Assembly: GCA_016938235.1 (NCBI GenBank)
Contig: JAFGVA010000149.1
Span: 1-35,729, forward strand
Direction: 5' to 3'
Length of the DNA: 35,729 nucleotides
Source of the DNA: Bacteroidales bacterium
Lineage (GTDB): Bacteria; Bacteroidota; Bacteroidia; Bacteroidales; UBA10428
The notes below the pieces were generated by a model that was given only the letters and a program-made list of their open reading frames with translations, was not told where the DNA came from and did not search any database. Made by a program: the position numbers and the translations under genes. How positions within the stretch are numbered: the first letter of the stretch is position 1; each line of letters begins with the position of its first letter. Positions 16,301 to 23,575 of the stretch are shown piece by piece.

Positions 16301-17725
16301 CATACCGGAAACTCTAGCTCTGTTTCGCAGGGTTTATGGACATTTGGAGAAAACATAGTAAAAGCTAATTACAATCCAACAGTACAATTTACCTATTCAG
16401 AACCCGGAACTTATACCAGTTCGTTGTGGTTAAAATCGATTTATGGCTGCGAAGTTAAAGTTGAAAAAGAAATTGAAGTTGGTGGACCAGAAGCATTCTT
16501 CACTTTTAGCCCACAATTAATTTGCAGTGGCGATACAGTTTATTTTCAACTTGACAGCATTAAAAATGCTGATGAATATGAATGGTACTTTGGTGACGGA
16601 CAAACTTCTACAGAAGAAAATCCAAGTCATATTTATACTGCCAAAGGAATAATTACTCCCTCAGTTTGGATGAAGCAAGGCAATTGCGAAGTAACCCAGT
16701 CCGATGAAAATTTGTTTGTATCGCTTGTTAATGCTGATTTTGCTTTAAACAATGATGATCAACAATACTGCCTTGACGCAAGGCTTAATACAACCAATCT
16801 TTCAAGTTATTATACTTCGCAGCAATGGGTTTTAAATACCAGTCTCATATCAAACGATAATGAAATATCAAATTATCCATTGCTGACAATGGGAGAACAT
16901 CCCCTGACTCTTATTGTTTCTGATAATTATGGCTGCTCAGATACTGCATTGAAAATTGTAAATGTTCATCCTTTCCCGGAATATTCGATTGAGGGCGACA
17001 CCCTTGTGTGCAGCAATCAGGACATTTCTTTAAGCATCCCGGAATTTCAGGAAGGTTGGTCAATAACCTGGCATCCAAACCAGATTATTAGTAATCCAAC
17101 ATCGCCAAACACCATTGTAAGCCCCGACTCGACTACAACTATAAGTGCCTCTATTACTAATCAATACGGCTGCACAAAACTCGAACAACTTACTATTCAG
17201 GTAGAAAAATTAATTCAAATTACAAGAATACCTTTAGGAGACACCAGTATTTACCTGGGAGAAAATCTGCAAATACTAATTGAAGCAGATAAAGAAAACG
17301 TAGTCTTTTTGTGGGAACCTGATGATAATATTAGTTGTACAGATTGTCCTAATCCAATAGTTAGTCCAACAAAAAACATTACCTATATTCTTACAGCCAC
17401 TGATAATTGTGGAGATCAAACTGAAGCGTTTGTAATTGAAGTAAACGCTGATTATTACCTTGAGCTGCCCAATGCTTTCAGTCCGAATGGCGATGAAGAA
17501 AATGATGTTTTCAGATGTGATTACAAAAATATTTACGAAGCCGATTTTCGCATCTTTAACAGATGGGGCAACCTGGTATTCTCTACAACAAACCTGGATG
17601 AAGGATGGGACGGAAAAGTAAACGGAGTTGTTCAGAATATTGATACGTATACCTATTATGTAAGAGCCAAAACCATTCATGGCTTTGAATTGGAGAAGAA
17701 AGGCACATTCCTGCTTCTTAAATAA
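13310..17725 (+). CDS. Giant PKD-repeat adhesin with T9SS type B (CHU_C) sorting domain
   Basis: This protein has 1471 residues. The ATG at 13310 gives a clean signal peptide (KKFLTTSLILFIFLFGRLYS, then Q); the frame's extension to 13211 overlaps the divergent gene and is rejected. The body is a row of roughly a dozen PKD/Ig-like repeats of 80-100 residues, each opening with a Cys-Pro or Cys-x-P motif and closing with forms of the YxxxGxYxVxL and NGC motifs (GIYTVTLSI, AGEYDVFLSIKDENGC, NGSYSVSLKVTDDNGC, AGIYNVFSIITNDSGC). The last ~85 residues are the type B sorting domain (LPNAFSPNGDEENDVF, FRIFNRWGNLVF, GWDGKVNGV). It is expected on the cell surface after type IX export. No catalytic domain is visible, so a structural or adhesive role is inferred. 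It converges on pstB with a 29-base gap lacking a hairpin. Confidence 0.9.
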   Translation: MTFVQYYKKYTKKFLTTSLILFIFLFGRLYSQTPGFNYSLSNKCTPSVVTFTNTSVINPAYTYMWDFGKGGLVFSTNISLEEVYTDPGIYTVTLSIINGTDTNSTSKSFSLAAGPTALIDIDENEGCVPFTINYSDASTAGDGAITDYLWDFRTGEIRTSSSGNYTYETAGEYDVFLSIKDENGCTSYFESKNLVKVYDNPDAEFSASSRFSCFPPLYVDFTNLTESDNNITSAWTFGNGNSSLNIDGSTTYDENGSYSVSLKVTDDNGCIDSIYKEDYIFIGRPEGDIILIQGIDTLPLSDSILCAGNYLVTSTLPQQTDYSWTVIYNGVKQEISTSSIFSIDLLEPGTIDVKLLYGLRGFCPDSILKTFLIDDIDADFELNDYYTCELPVTLDIENLSNSATNYTWEMPDGSVVTDENPSYEIKFLDSYEKEYIHELNEYSYHFRLIARNDRNCADTMVKSFIAVLPIARLMPDTAQGCAPLTVIFSDSSKSKEPISEWKYYIESDEIVMDDESPVTHTFSDAGIYNVFSIITNDSGCVDTSYNVSIKVGEKIEPDFSVSPATLCYGDKLELSNNVTQTGISISYNSAGIFNTAGSPNSSTEIELKPDTAGVFPVDMTIDYNGCISNKTVFDAIQINRPVGGSFYEEFDCDSSLVYKLISGIEGAENLTWSVNGDAFIDVDTVDYKFPSSGDYTVSLTATNSTSGCSITKNKIIQARQVEALMEVKATACLNEELIFSSAKSVDYIDTCQYEGFLWKWDDTITPDRRTYLTSYKHTYIDTGIYQPVLLVTGINGCMASDTATVEVVQPVPVITANPGAGCGPTLSVDLEFANYTSDIINWSWIFGDNYTEMSSTNLLVTHNYNSVIDNTFTPVLLVEDIYGCRNYGITTVNITVPSSQFQANQRGICAGESVLFSFYETEIDSFLIDFGDGYSSKNQKTHTYLNPGNYDVSLTVWTDSCSTTTSRDDFIIVDDLSADYTISSSTSSCYPVTIEFTHTGNSSSVSQGLWTFGENIVKANYNPTVQFTYSEPGTYTSSLWLKSIYGCEVKVEKEIEVGGPEAFFTFSPQLICSGDTVYFQLDSIKNADEYEWYFGDGQTSTEENPSHIYTAKGIITPSVWMKQGNCEVTQSDENLFVSLVNADFALNNDDQQYCLDARLNTTNLSSYYTSQQWVLNTSLISNDNEISNYPLLTMGEHPLTLIVSDNYGCSDTALKIVNVHPFPEYSIEGDTLVCSNQDISLSIPEFQEGWSITWHPNQIISNPTSPNTIVSPDSTTTISASITNQYGCTKLEQLTIQVEKLIQITRIPLGDTSIYLGENLQILIEADKENVVFLWEPDDNISCTDCPNPIVSPTKNITYILTATDNCGDQTEAFVIEVNADYYLELPNAFSPNGDEENDVFRCDYKNIYEADFRIFNRWGNLVFSTTNLDEGWDGKVNGVVQNIDTYTYYVRAKTIHGFELEKKGTFLLLK

Positions 17726-17754
17726 GTTTAATCAGAATATGGTTTATAGAAAAA

Positions 17755-18573
17755 TTAATTTCCATCAATCAGATAATTTCTGAGTTTTTCTGTTTTAGGG
17801 TGTTTAAACAACTCCTGTGGTTCTCCCTGTTCTATTATTTCTCCATAATACATAAAAACTACATGATCTGCTAATCTTACGGCCTGTCGCAAAACATGTG
17901 TTACAAGTATAATAGTATAGTGTTTCTTTAGTTCTTTTAACAAGCATTCAATTGTCTTGCTGGATGTCGGATCAAGGGCAGAAGTTGGTTCATCTGCAAG
18001 AATGATTTTCGGCTTTACTGCAAGACCCCTTGCCAGGCATAAACGCTGTTGCTGCCCTATAGAAAGACTGCTTGCCGGAGTATTTAATCTGTCTTTTACT
18101 TCATTCCACAAACCAACCTCTCGTAAGCGTTTTTCAACATTGTATTCAATAAGGTTTTTATCGCGTACGCCTTTTAGCTTTAATCCATAAGCTATATTCT
18201 TATAAATTGAAAAAGGCAACGGAAATGGCCGTTGAGAAAGCAAACCCATTTTTTGTCTTAACTCGGGTATGTTAGTTCTCCCATTCAAAACATCTTCTCC
18301 TTCAATTAGTATTTTACCTGTAACCTTAAGTTCGGGAGTTAAACTGGTCAACCTGTTAATTGATTTTAAAAGTGTTGTTTTTCCACAACCTGAAGGCCCA
18401 AGCAGAACAGTTATTTTGTTTTCCTGAACCTCAAGATTAATATTCTTAAGAATAGGATGGTTTGGTAAGTTAACATTTAAATTACTTATTTTGAGCACTG
18501 TAGTTGGTTCTTCTCTTTTTACCTTTGGTTCAACAACCAGGTTTTCTATATTGTCACACACCTCTTGATACAT
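17755..18573 (-). CDS. pstB: Phosphate ABC transporter ATP-binding protein
   Basis: This 272-residue ATPase has Walker A GPSGCGKTTL, a Q-loop at LLSQRPFPLP, Walker B IILADEPTSALDP and the switch His in LVTHVLRQA. The Q-loop proline-rich sequence and the QQQRLCLARG after the signature are typical of PstB. The signature itself reads LSIGQ where LSGGQ is usual (checked on the DNA at about 18055-18075). An N-terminal tail of some 25 residues precedes the ABC core. It powers high-affinity phosphate uptake with PstS, PstC and PstA and lies 6 bases after pstA. No phoU follows; the next gene is convergent. Confidence 0.92.
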   Translation of the reverse strand: MYQEVCDNIENLVVEPKVKREEPTTVLKISNLNVNLPNHPILKNINLEVQENKITVLLGPSGCGKTTLLKSINRLTSLTPELKVTGKILIEGEDVLNGRTNIPELRQKMGLLSQRPFPLPFSIYKNIAYGLKLKGVRDKNLIEYNVEKRLREVGLWNEVKDRLNTPASSLSIGQQQRLCLARGLAVKPKIILADEPTSALDPTSSKTIECLLKELKKHYTIILVTHVLRQAVRLADHVVFMYYGEIIEQGEPQELFKHPKTEKLRNYLIDGN

Positions 18574-18579
18574 AGCAAT

Positions 18580-19434
18580 TTATTTAATATTTGAAAATGT
18601 ATTTCTTCCTGATATGTACCTGGCAACCAGGCTTATCGAAAGAATTATTATTGTAAGTACTGTTGCTGCTGCATATGCTCTTTCCCTGACTACAGGTATT
18701 GGAGAACTTAACTGAAAAAATATTGCCAGGGGCAGGGTTGCCGCAGGCTCATCAAGGTTTCTTGGAATCAGATCGGTATAACCCGCAGTAAACAAAACGG
18801 AGGCTGCATCGCCAATTCCCCTGCCAAAAGATAAGAGCAAAGCAGTAATAAATCCTGAAAAACCCTGTTTGATAAGTATTTTAAAAGCAGTTTCTGTTTT
18901 GGTGGAGCCCAGAGCAAAGGAAGCCTCAATCAAGCCTTTAGGAATGTTACATAATACATCGTCGAAAGTTCTGACAACGATTGGAGTTATTAGAATCGAC
19001 ACGGTAATTATTCCGGCCAGAAGTGAAGCGTTTAACCCCATGAAAAGCATCAATGTGAAACCAAAGGCTCCATAAACTATCGAAGGTATACCCCAAAGCG
19101 CATCAAGCAGATACCTGAACAGGTTTTGAACTTTCTTCATCCTGTTGAGGTAAATATTTATAAATAAAGCAGCAGGAATACCTATAAAAACTGCAATTAG
19201 GGTAGCACCGAAAGCAATATATACCGAACCGGCTATAGCATTTAAAACTCCTCCTTCTCCCCCATAATAATAACCTCCTTCAGGTGGTTTGAATATCATC
19301 TCAAATGACAGGGCATTGAATCCTTTATAAAAGACAACCGCAATAATAAAAAGAAGTATGCCAATCAGCGAATATGTTGTTAATCCTGATAAAGACTTAA
19401 AGAATTTTTCTTCTATGTTTTTTCGTTTTCTCAT
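18580..19434 (-). CDS. pstA: Phosphate ABC transporter permease PstA
   Basis: This inner-membrane permease has 284 residues and about six membrane segments. The binding-protein-dependent transport (EAA) loop is present as KGLIEASFALGSTKTETAFKI at roughly 160-180. Strings such as GIPSIVYGAFGF and SFGRGIGDAASVLFTAGY are typical of PstA. With PstC it forms the phosphate channel. It overlaps pstC by 4 bases at its start and is followed 6 bases later by pstB, so pstSCAB is a tight operon. Confidence 0.92.
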   Translation of the reverse strand: MRKRKNIEEKFFKSLSGLTTYSLIGILLFIIAVVFYKGFNALSFEMIFKPPEGGYYYGGEGGVLNAIAGSVYIAFGATLIAVFIGIPAALFINIYLNRMKKVQNLFRYLLDALWGIPSIVYGAFGFTLMLFMGLNASLLAGIITVSILITPIVVRTFDDVLCNIPKGLIEASFALGSTKTETAFKILIKQGFSGFITALLLSFGRGIGDAASVLFTAGYTDLIPRNLDEPAATLPLAIFFQLSSPIPVVRERAYAAATVLTIIILSISLVARYISGRNTFSNIK

Positions 19435-20318
19435 TGGTTAACAGCTCGATACATTAAAAACCTGAAAAACAGATTTATAACTAAAATAATTGTCATCAAA
19501 AGAAGAGCAGCAAACATCAAGGCCGAGTCGTATAAAGGAATTGAAAGCATTTCGCCATAATTGTTCGCTATTAGTGCAGGCAAAGGGTAACCCGATTGCA
19601 AAGGATTAAATGAAATATGAACTGTGTTTCCGACTACCATCATCACAGCCAGGGTTTCACCAAAGGCCTTTGTTATTCCCAGGCCAAATGAAGAAACAAC
19701 TCCGCTGAAGCAATTTCTCAAAACCACATGTTTTGTTGTTTCCCAGTTAGTTGCACCTAAAGAAAGCGTTGCTTCTTTCAATCCTGTGGGCACAGTTTTT
19801 AGCACCTCCAGCAACATGTTCAGCATATATGGTATACACATAACCGCCAAGACTATTCCTCCGGCTAAAATTGTAAATCCTGATGAACTTGTGTTGAAAA
19901 CAGGGGCAACAAAACCCGATATAAACGGCACAATAACCAGAACTCCCCAAACTCCATAAATAACAGATGGTATGCCTGCCAGAATATCAATTACAGGATA
20001 AACAAGCTTAATTAGCCTGCCTCTAGCAAATTGGGTGAGGTAAATTGCAGAAAGAAAACTTACAGGAGCTGCAAATAAAAATGAGAATAGTGTAACATAT
20101 ACAGAGCTTAATATATAGGGTCGGAAACCAAATTTACCCTCAGAAGGAGCCCACTTACCTGAGCCCACAAGATTAAAAATTGAATCTGAACGAATAATTG
20201 GCAATGATTTGAGCAATAATGCAATTCCTATTGCAAAGGGAATAAGTATTATAACTGTGATGGAAATTCTCATCCACGAGGATAAGAACTTATTGTAGAT
20301 GACCCGACTAAAATTCAT
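19431..20318 (-). CDS. pstC: Phosphate ABC transporter permease PstC
   Basis: This permease has 295 residues and six predicted membrane segments. Family motifs are GIPSVIYGVWGVLVIVPF, the EAA loop TGLKEATLSLGATNWETTKH and the FGLGITKAFGETLAVMMVVG stretch that marks PstC/PstA permeases. It pairs with PstA in the inner membrane. Its ATG (20316-20318) directly follows the pstS stop codon, and its end overlaps pstA by 4 bases. This favours coupled translation and balanced subunits. Confidence 0.92.
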   Translation of the reverse strand: MNFSRVIYNKFLSSWMRISITVIILIPFAIGIALLLKSLPIIRSDSIFNLVGSGKWAPSEGKFGFRPYILSSVYVTLFSFLFAAPVSFLSAIYLTQFARGRLIKLVYPVIDILAGIPSVIYGVWGVLVIVPFISGFVAPVFNTSSSGFTILAGGIVLAVMCIPYMLNMLLEVLKTVPTGLKEATLSLGATNWETTKHVVLRNCFSGVVSSFGLGITKAFGETLAVMMVVGNTVHISFNPLQSGYPLPALIANNYGEMLSIPLYDSALMFAALLLMTIILVINLFFRFLMYRAVNQ

Positions 20319-21272
20319 TTACTTTAGTTTTTCAAGATAACAGTCTATTTTTTCCTGCTGTAATGGTACATAACCGACTTCTTTGACCATTTTCTGACCT
20401 TCGGTAAGTGTCCAGTTCATGAAATCGACAACTGCCTGTTTATTTGGTTTACCCCTGGTAACAAAATATAATTCCCTGGCTGGAGGTGAAGGATAATTTC
20501 CCATAGCAATGGCCTCAAGCACCTGTTCGAAAGAATCGTAAAAATTCTCTTCAGCATCAATTTTTCCGTTATTATTTATATCGATAGGAATTACCTCAAT
20601 TCCGGGATGTTTCTTACCCGTTTCCAGATTATAAATAAAAATAGTATTGTTAAAACCGAGGCTAAAAGGATCTTTTGCAACGACTTCTGCCAGTGCGGGA
20701 TCGCCAAAAATGCCGATACCTATTAAATCTTCTTGCCTGGCCCCCAAATATTTTGCCCATGTACCGGCAGCTCCGCAGGCATCAGAACGCGTATAAACAT
20801 TAATTTTATCTTGATTATAATCGCCAAAAATCTGACTCCAATTTGTAATTGATTGCTCAACGAATATCTCTTTAAATTTTTGTTGCGATACACCTAAGTT
20901 CTGCAGTTTCTTAATCGAAGGATTTTGAGCACTTATTGTCGGTAATACAGCATCAATTGTTAGTCCGATAAACCAGGCGCCTTTATCCAGTTCTTCTTGT
21001 GCAATCTCACGCGATACCATTCCTATATCAACCGCCTCAGACAACGCATCAGCCATTCCTTTTCCCGCACCACCACCGGAAATGTTAAACCTGATTTCGG
21101 GATGTGTTTCTTTATACGCCTCAGACCACTTAACCACCAATGGGTACAATGCAAATGCCCCTGAAATACTTATGGTTTGCTCTTTTTCTTGTTTTGTTAC
21201 ACAAGAACCAAGAATGAGGGTTAGTAATAGCAGAATTTTAATTGTTAAGCTTTTTGTCGGATACTGTTTCAT
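20319..21272 (-). CDS. pstS: Phosphate-binding lipoprotein PstS
   Basis: This 317-residue periplasmic binding protein has a lipobox LGSC (Cys24) after MKQYPTKSLTIKILLLLTLI. Phosphate-binding family motifs are ISGAFALYPL, FNISGGGAGKGMADALS, the switch DIGMVSRE, RSDACGAAGTWAKYLG and, near the end, FVTRGKPNKQAVVDFMNW. An upstream in-frame start at 21401 would bury the signal peptide and overlap the response-regulator gene, so the ATG at 21270-21272 is chosen. The promoter at 21297-21327 would give a 5' leader of about 20 bases, which supports this start. It is the first gene of pstSCAB. Confidence 0.93.
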   Translation of the reverse strand: MKQYPTKSLTIKILLLLTLILGSCVTKQEKEQTISISGAFALYPLVVKWSEAYKETHPEIRFNISGGGAGKGMADALSEAVDIGMVSREIAQEELDKGAWFIGLTIDAVLPTISAQNPSIKKLQNLGVSQQKFKEIFVEQSITNWSQIFGDYNQDKINVYTRSDACGAAGTWAKYLGARQEDLIGIGIFGDPALAEVVAKDPFSLGFNNTIFIYNLETGKKHPGIEVIPIDINNNGKIDAEENFYDSFEQVLEAIAMGNYPSPPARELYFVTRGKPNKQAVVDFMNWTLTEGQKMVKEVGYVPLQQEKIDCYLEKLK

Positions 21273-21296
21273 GTCTGTAGTTTTAGAATCATGAAA

Positions 21297-21327
21297 CAAA
21301 TGTAGTTTTAGCCTGAACTCCGTAAAA
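21297..21327 (-). promoter_or_regulatory. Bacteroidota-type promoter for pstSCAB
   Basis: Read on the minus strand, TACATTTG (21304-21297) matches the Bacteroidota -7 box TAnnTTTG exactly. TTTT (21327-21324) sits 19 bases upstream, near the -33 TTTG. The predicted start of transcription is at about 21290-21293, some 20 bases before the pstS ATG. This would let pst be expressed apart from the two-component genes upstream. No Pho-box-like direct repeat was recognised. Confidence 0.55.
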
Positions 21328-21387
21328 CCGCTTAAAATCTTAATTAAAAAATAGGTATAAAGGCTTAGAAATAAGTAAAAAGACGTA

Positions 21388-22026
21388 TCAGACATCAACA
21401 ATTCCGTTCCGAACAGCGTAAATTACCAGACCTGCTGTATTTTTTGAATTCGTCTTTATTAAAAGGTTTTCCCGGTGTTTGTCAACCGTACGTTTACTAA
21501 TAAAAAGTTCATCGGCAATCTGCTGGTTTGATAAGCCCTTGCATATCTGGTAAAGCACTTCCACTTCCCTTTCGGTCAGATCATTCCTGGAAGTATTTTT
21601 TTTAAACATTCCGTTTATCAAGCCATTCAGTATTTCCGGCGAGAAAAAATTATAGCCTTCGAACACATTTTTAATGGCGTCTTCAACATCCTTAATTCCT
21701 GAATTTTTAATCAGAAATCCTTTTGCCCCGGCATTTATCATTCCTGTATAATAATCTTCATCGCCATACATCGACAAGCCAATAATATTAATGAAGGGAT
21801 ATTTTTCGACAGCTCTTTTTGTTGCTTCTATGCCATTCATTCCGGGCATCTCAATATCCATAAATACAATATCGGGTTCAAACTTTTCAATTAACTCCAG
21901 GAATTGCTTTCCGTTTTCGGCTTCATGAATGGTTTTAATAAATTTTAAAGAGCCCACAAGCATTTTCATGCCTTCGCGAAAAAGCCGGTGATCGTCAACA
22001 AGAATTATTGTAAGTTCTTCCTTCAT
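21388..22026 (-). CDS. NarL/LuxR-family response regulator
   Basis: This 212-residue protein has an N-terminal receiver domain with acidic pocket D11-D12, phospho-acceptor D57 in VFMDIEMPGMNG, a conserved Ser/Thr region LSMYGDE and Lys in FLIKNSG. The C-terminal LuxR-type helix-turn-helix reads LTEREVEVLYQICKGLSNQQ, then IADELFISKRTVDKHRENLL. Phosphorylation by the partner kinase (overlapping gene, 4 bases) should control DNA binding. Its position 115 bases before pstS on the same strand makes the pst operon a candidate target, but that is inference; phosphate control is classically by the OmpR-type PhoB. Confidence 0.92.
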   Translation of the reverse strand: MKEELTIILVDDHRLFREGMKMLVGSLKFIKTIHEAENGKQFLELIEKFEPDIVFMDIEMPGMNGIEATKRAVEKYPFINIIGLSMYGDEDYYTGMINAGAKGFLIKNSGIKDVEDAIKNVFEGYNFFSPEILNGLINGMFKKNTSRNDLTEREVEVLYQICKGLSNQQIADELFISKRTVDKHRENLLIKTNSKNTAGLVIYAVRNGIVDV

Positions 22027-22967
22027 TTTAAATCTATTTCAATCTGTACCTTAACACCTTCGTCTGGTCGGGCATAAATATTATATTGACCATCCAATGA
22101 CTTAATTCTTGATTCAATATTTGCATAGCCCATTCCCTTCTGAAGCATATGCAGTTTATCTGAATCAAAACCAATTCCGTCATCAATGTAGTTTACCTTA
22201 AGCCTATTATGCTCCGAAATTAAATCAATATATACATTTTTAGCCTGTGCATATTTTAGTGTATTGGTTAACAGCTCACAAACTACCCGGTAAACAACAA
22301 CCTCAATATTGTATGAGAATCTTTCGCCTTCGGTATTCCCTTTAAAATGTACGGATGGTCCGTTTTGCAAGCCCAGCTTATTGATAAAAGACTTTAAGGC
22401 TTTATGAATGCCAAAATTATTAAGAATATGAGGGCTCAGCTTGTTCGAAATTTCCTTAAGGCTACCAATAGATTCATCGATAAGGTTCTCGGTATTGGCC
22501 AACAAGGTGTTTTCAGTACTTATAGCATTTGCATTATGTGTTGATAATGCCATTTTAACTGAAGATAACAGTGGACCAAGACCGTCGTGCAATTCCTTTG
22601 CAAAATATTGTCGTTCTTTCTCTTCGGTTTTTATTATGGCAGATAAAACCCGGCTTTCATTTTGTTTTCTAAGCGTTTCTATTTGTTTCTGAACATTAAA
22701 AATACGCTTAATAAAGAGCAAACTTACCAGCATAATTATTGAAATGGCCACACCCATCCAGGTACTGACGAGTTTTGCTGTCAGATTATCCGGTGAATCA
22801 ATATCCTGAAAAATTTCGAATAACCGTCGTATTGCCATTAACAGGAAAGCCAGAGAAAGAAACCACCAGGCAATATTACTTTTCGTTCTTTTTAATAAAC
22901 TTAATGCGATTATAGCTGCAGTAAATTGTAATACAACCGATAAAATAAGAGCAATGGTCAGTGCCAT
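22023..22967 (-). CDS. Membrane sensor histidine kinase (HisKA_3 type)
   Basis: This protein has 314 residues. About three membrane segments (4-24, 33-48, 71-90) and no recognisable sensor domain come before the kinase core. The dimerisation/phospho-acceptor motif is EKERQYFAKELHDGLGPLL with His127, the NarX/LiaS-type HisKA_3 form. The HATPase domain has an N-box ELLTNTLKYA, a G1 box DDGIGF and G2 GMGYANIESRI. It phosphorylates the response regulator whose start overlaps its stop by 4 bases. With so little outside the membrane, the signal may be sensed within the bilayer or by another protein. The PH-domain membrane gene 42 bases upstream is in the same direction. Confidence 0.9.
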   Translation of the reverse strand: MALTIALILSVVLQFTAAIIALSLLKRTKSNIAWWFLSLAFLLMAIRRLFEIFQDIDSPDNLTAKLVSTWMGVAISIIMLVSLLFIKRIFNVQKQIETLRKQNESRVLSAIIKTEEKERQYFAKELHDGLGPLLSSVKMALSTHNANAISTENTLLANTENLIDESIGSLKEISNKLSPHILNNFGIHKALKSFINKLGLQNGPSVHFKGNTEGERFSYNIEVVVYRVVCELLTNTLKYAQAKNVYIDLISEHNRLKVNYIDDGIGFDSDKLHMLQKGMGYANIESRIKSLDGQYNIYARPDEGVKVQIEIDLK

Positions 22968-23009
22968 CTGTTTTTTTTGTAAATGTATTGAAAAAAGAAT
23001 TTCGCCTGA

Positions 23010-23456
23010 TTAATCTTTTATCTGAATATCCCGATTCACTTTTACCAGATAATCGAGGAATTTTTTCTCATCGACCGGCGATATGGAGATTGATTTATAT
23101 TTTTTATACCGGATTTCCATGCAGCGCCACGAAAGAGTAGGTTTGACAATACCGGCGAATGTTTCCTGGTTTAATCTTATCAGTTTAATGTCAGTGATAT
23201 TGATTTTCCATCGAAAAGGGCCCCAGATCACCTTTATAAATTGGTCAACAATAATATATTTTGTGTTCAACCAAAACCATAAAAAGAATCCAGAAATTAG
23301 AATTGCAACCACAAGACCTGGAATAAAGGTGCTCGCACCAACAGTTTCGTCTGATATTAGCGGAATACCAATTGATACAAAAATAATAACAACGCTGGCT
23401 AAAAGTATAAAAACACCAAATCCTTTACTCTTTTTACATGTAAACAATTCTGGCAT
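23010..23456 (-). CDS. Membrane protein with bacterial PH-like domain
   Basis: This 148-residue protein has two hydrophobic segments (about 10-32 and 43-65), then a soluble beta-rich C-terminal half. The stretch TKYIIVDQFIKVIWGPFRWK, then INITDIKLIRLN, and the end SISISPVDEKKFLDYL fit the small bacterial PH family (PF06713-like) with two membrane helices. Function in this family is unknown. The promoter box at 23473-23480 places the transcript start about 10 bases upstream. The histidine kinase gene follows after 42 bases, so the two may be co-transcribed. The antisense frame over this gene is a shadow. Confidence 0.65.
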   Translation of the reverse strand: MPELFTCKKSKGFGVFILLASVVIIFVSIGIPLISDETVGASTFIPGLVVAILISGFFLWFWLNTKYIIVDQFIKVIWGPFRWKINITDIKLIRLNQETFAGIVKPTLSWRCMEIRYKKYKSISISPVDEKKFLDYLVKVNRDIQIKD

Positions 23457-23472
23457 AGGGTAGTTTTTACTT

Positions 23473-23502
23473 CAAATTTAAAAATAAAAGCATAAAGACA
23501 AC
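23473..23502 (-). promoter_or_regulatory. Putative promoter for the PH-domain gene
   Basis: On the minus strand TAAATTTG (23480-23473) matches TAnnTTTG exactly. GTTG (23502-23499), 18 bases upstream, differs from the -33 TTTG by one base. The transcript would start about 10 bases before the ATG at 23456. Confidence 0.45.
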
Positions 23503-23529
23503 TTCGAATAAATATGAACTTACTATTCA

Positions 23530-23537
23530 TATATTTG
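23530..23537 (+). promoter_or_regulatory. Putative -7 box for the ABC exporter gene
   Basis: TATATTTG matches the Bacteroidota -7 consensus and lies 38 bases before the ABC exporter's ATG. No good -33 TTTG was found at 18-21 bases upstream, so this is a weak call. Confidence 0.3.
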
Positions 23538-23575
23538 TTTTTCGAAAGCAGTCCTTGCAGAATTACTGAAGAATA

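Noticed and set aside
21273-21401. Longer PstS starting at 21401
   Set aside because: It would overlap the response-regulator gene, place the lipoprotein signal internally and include the promoter box in coding sequence.
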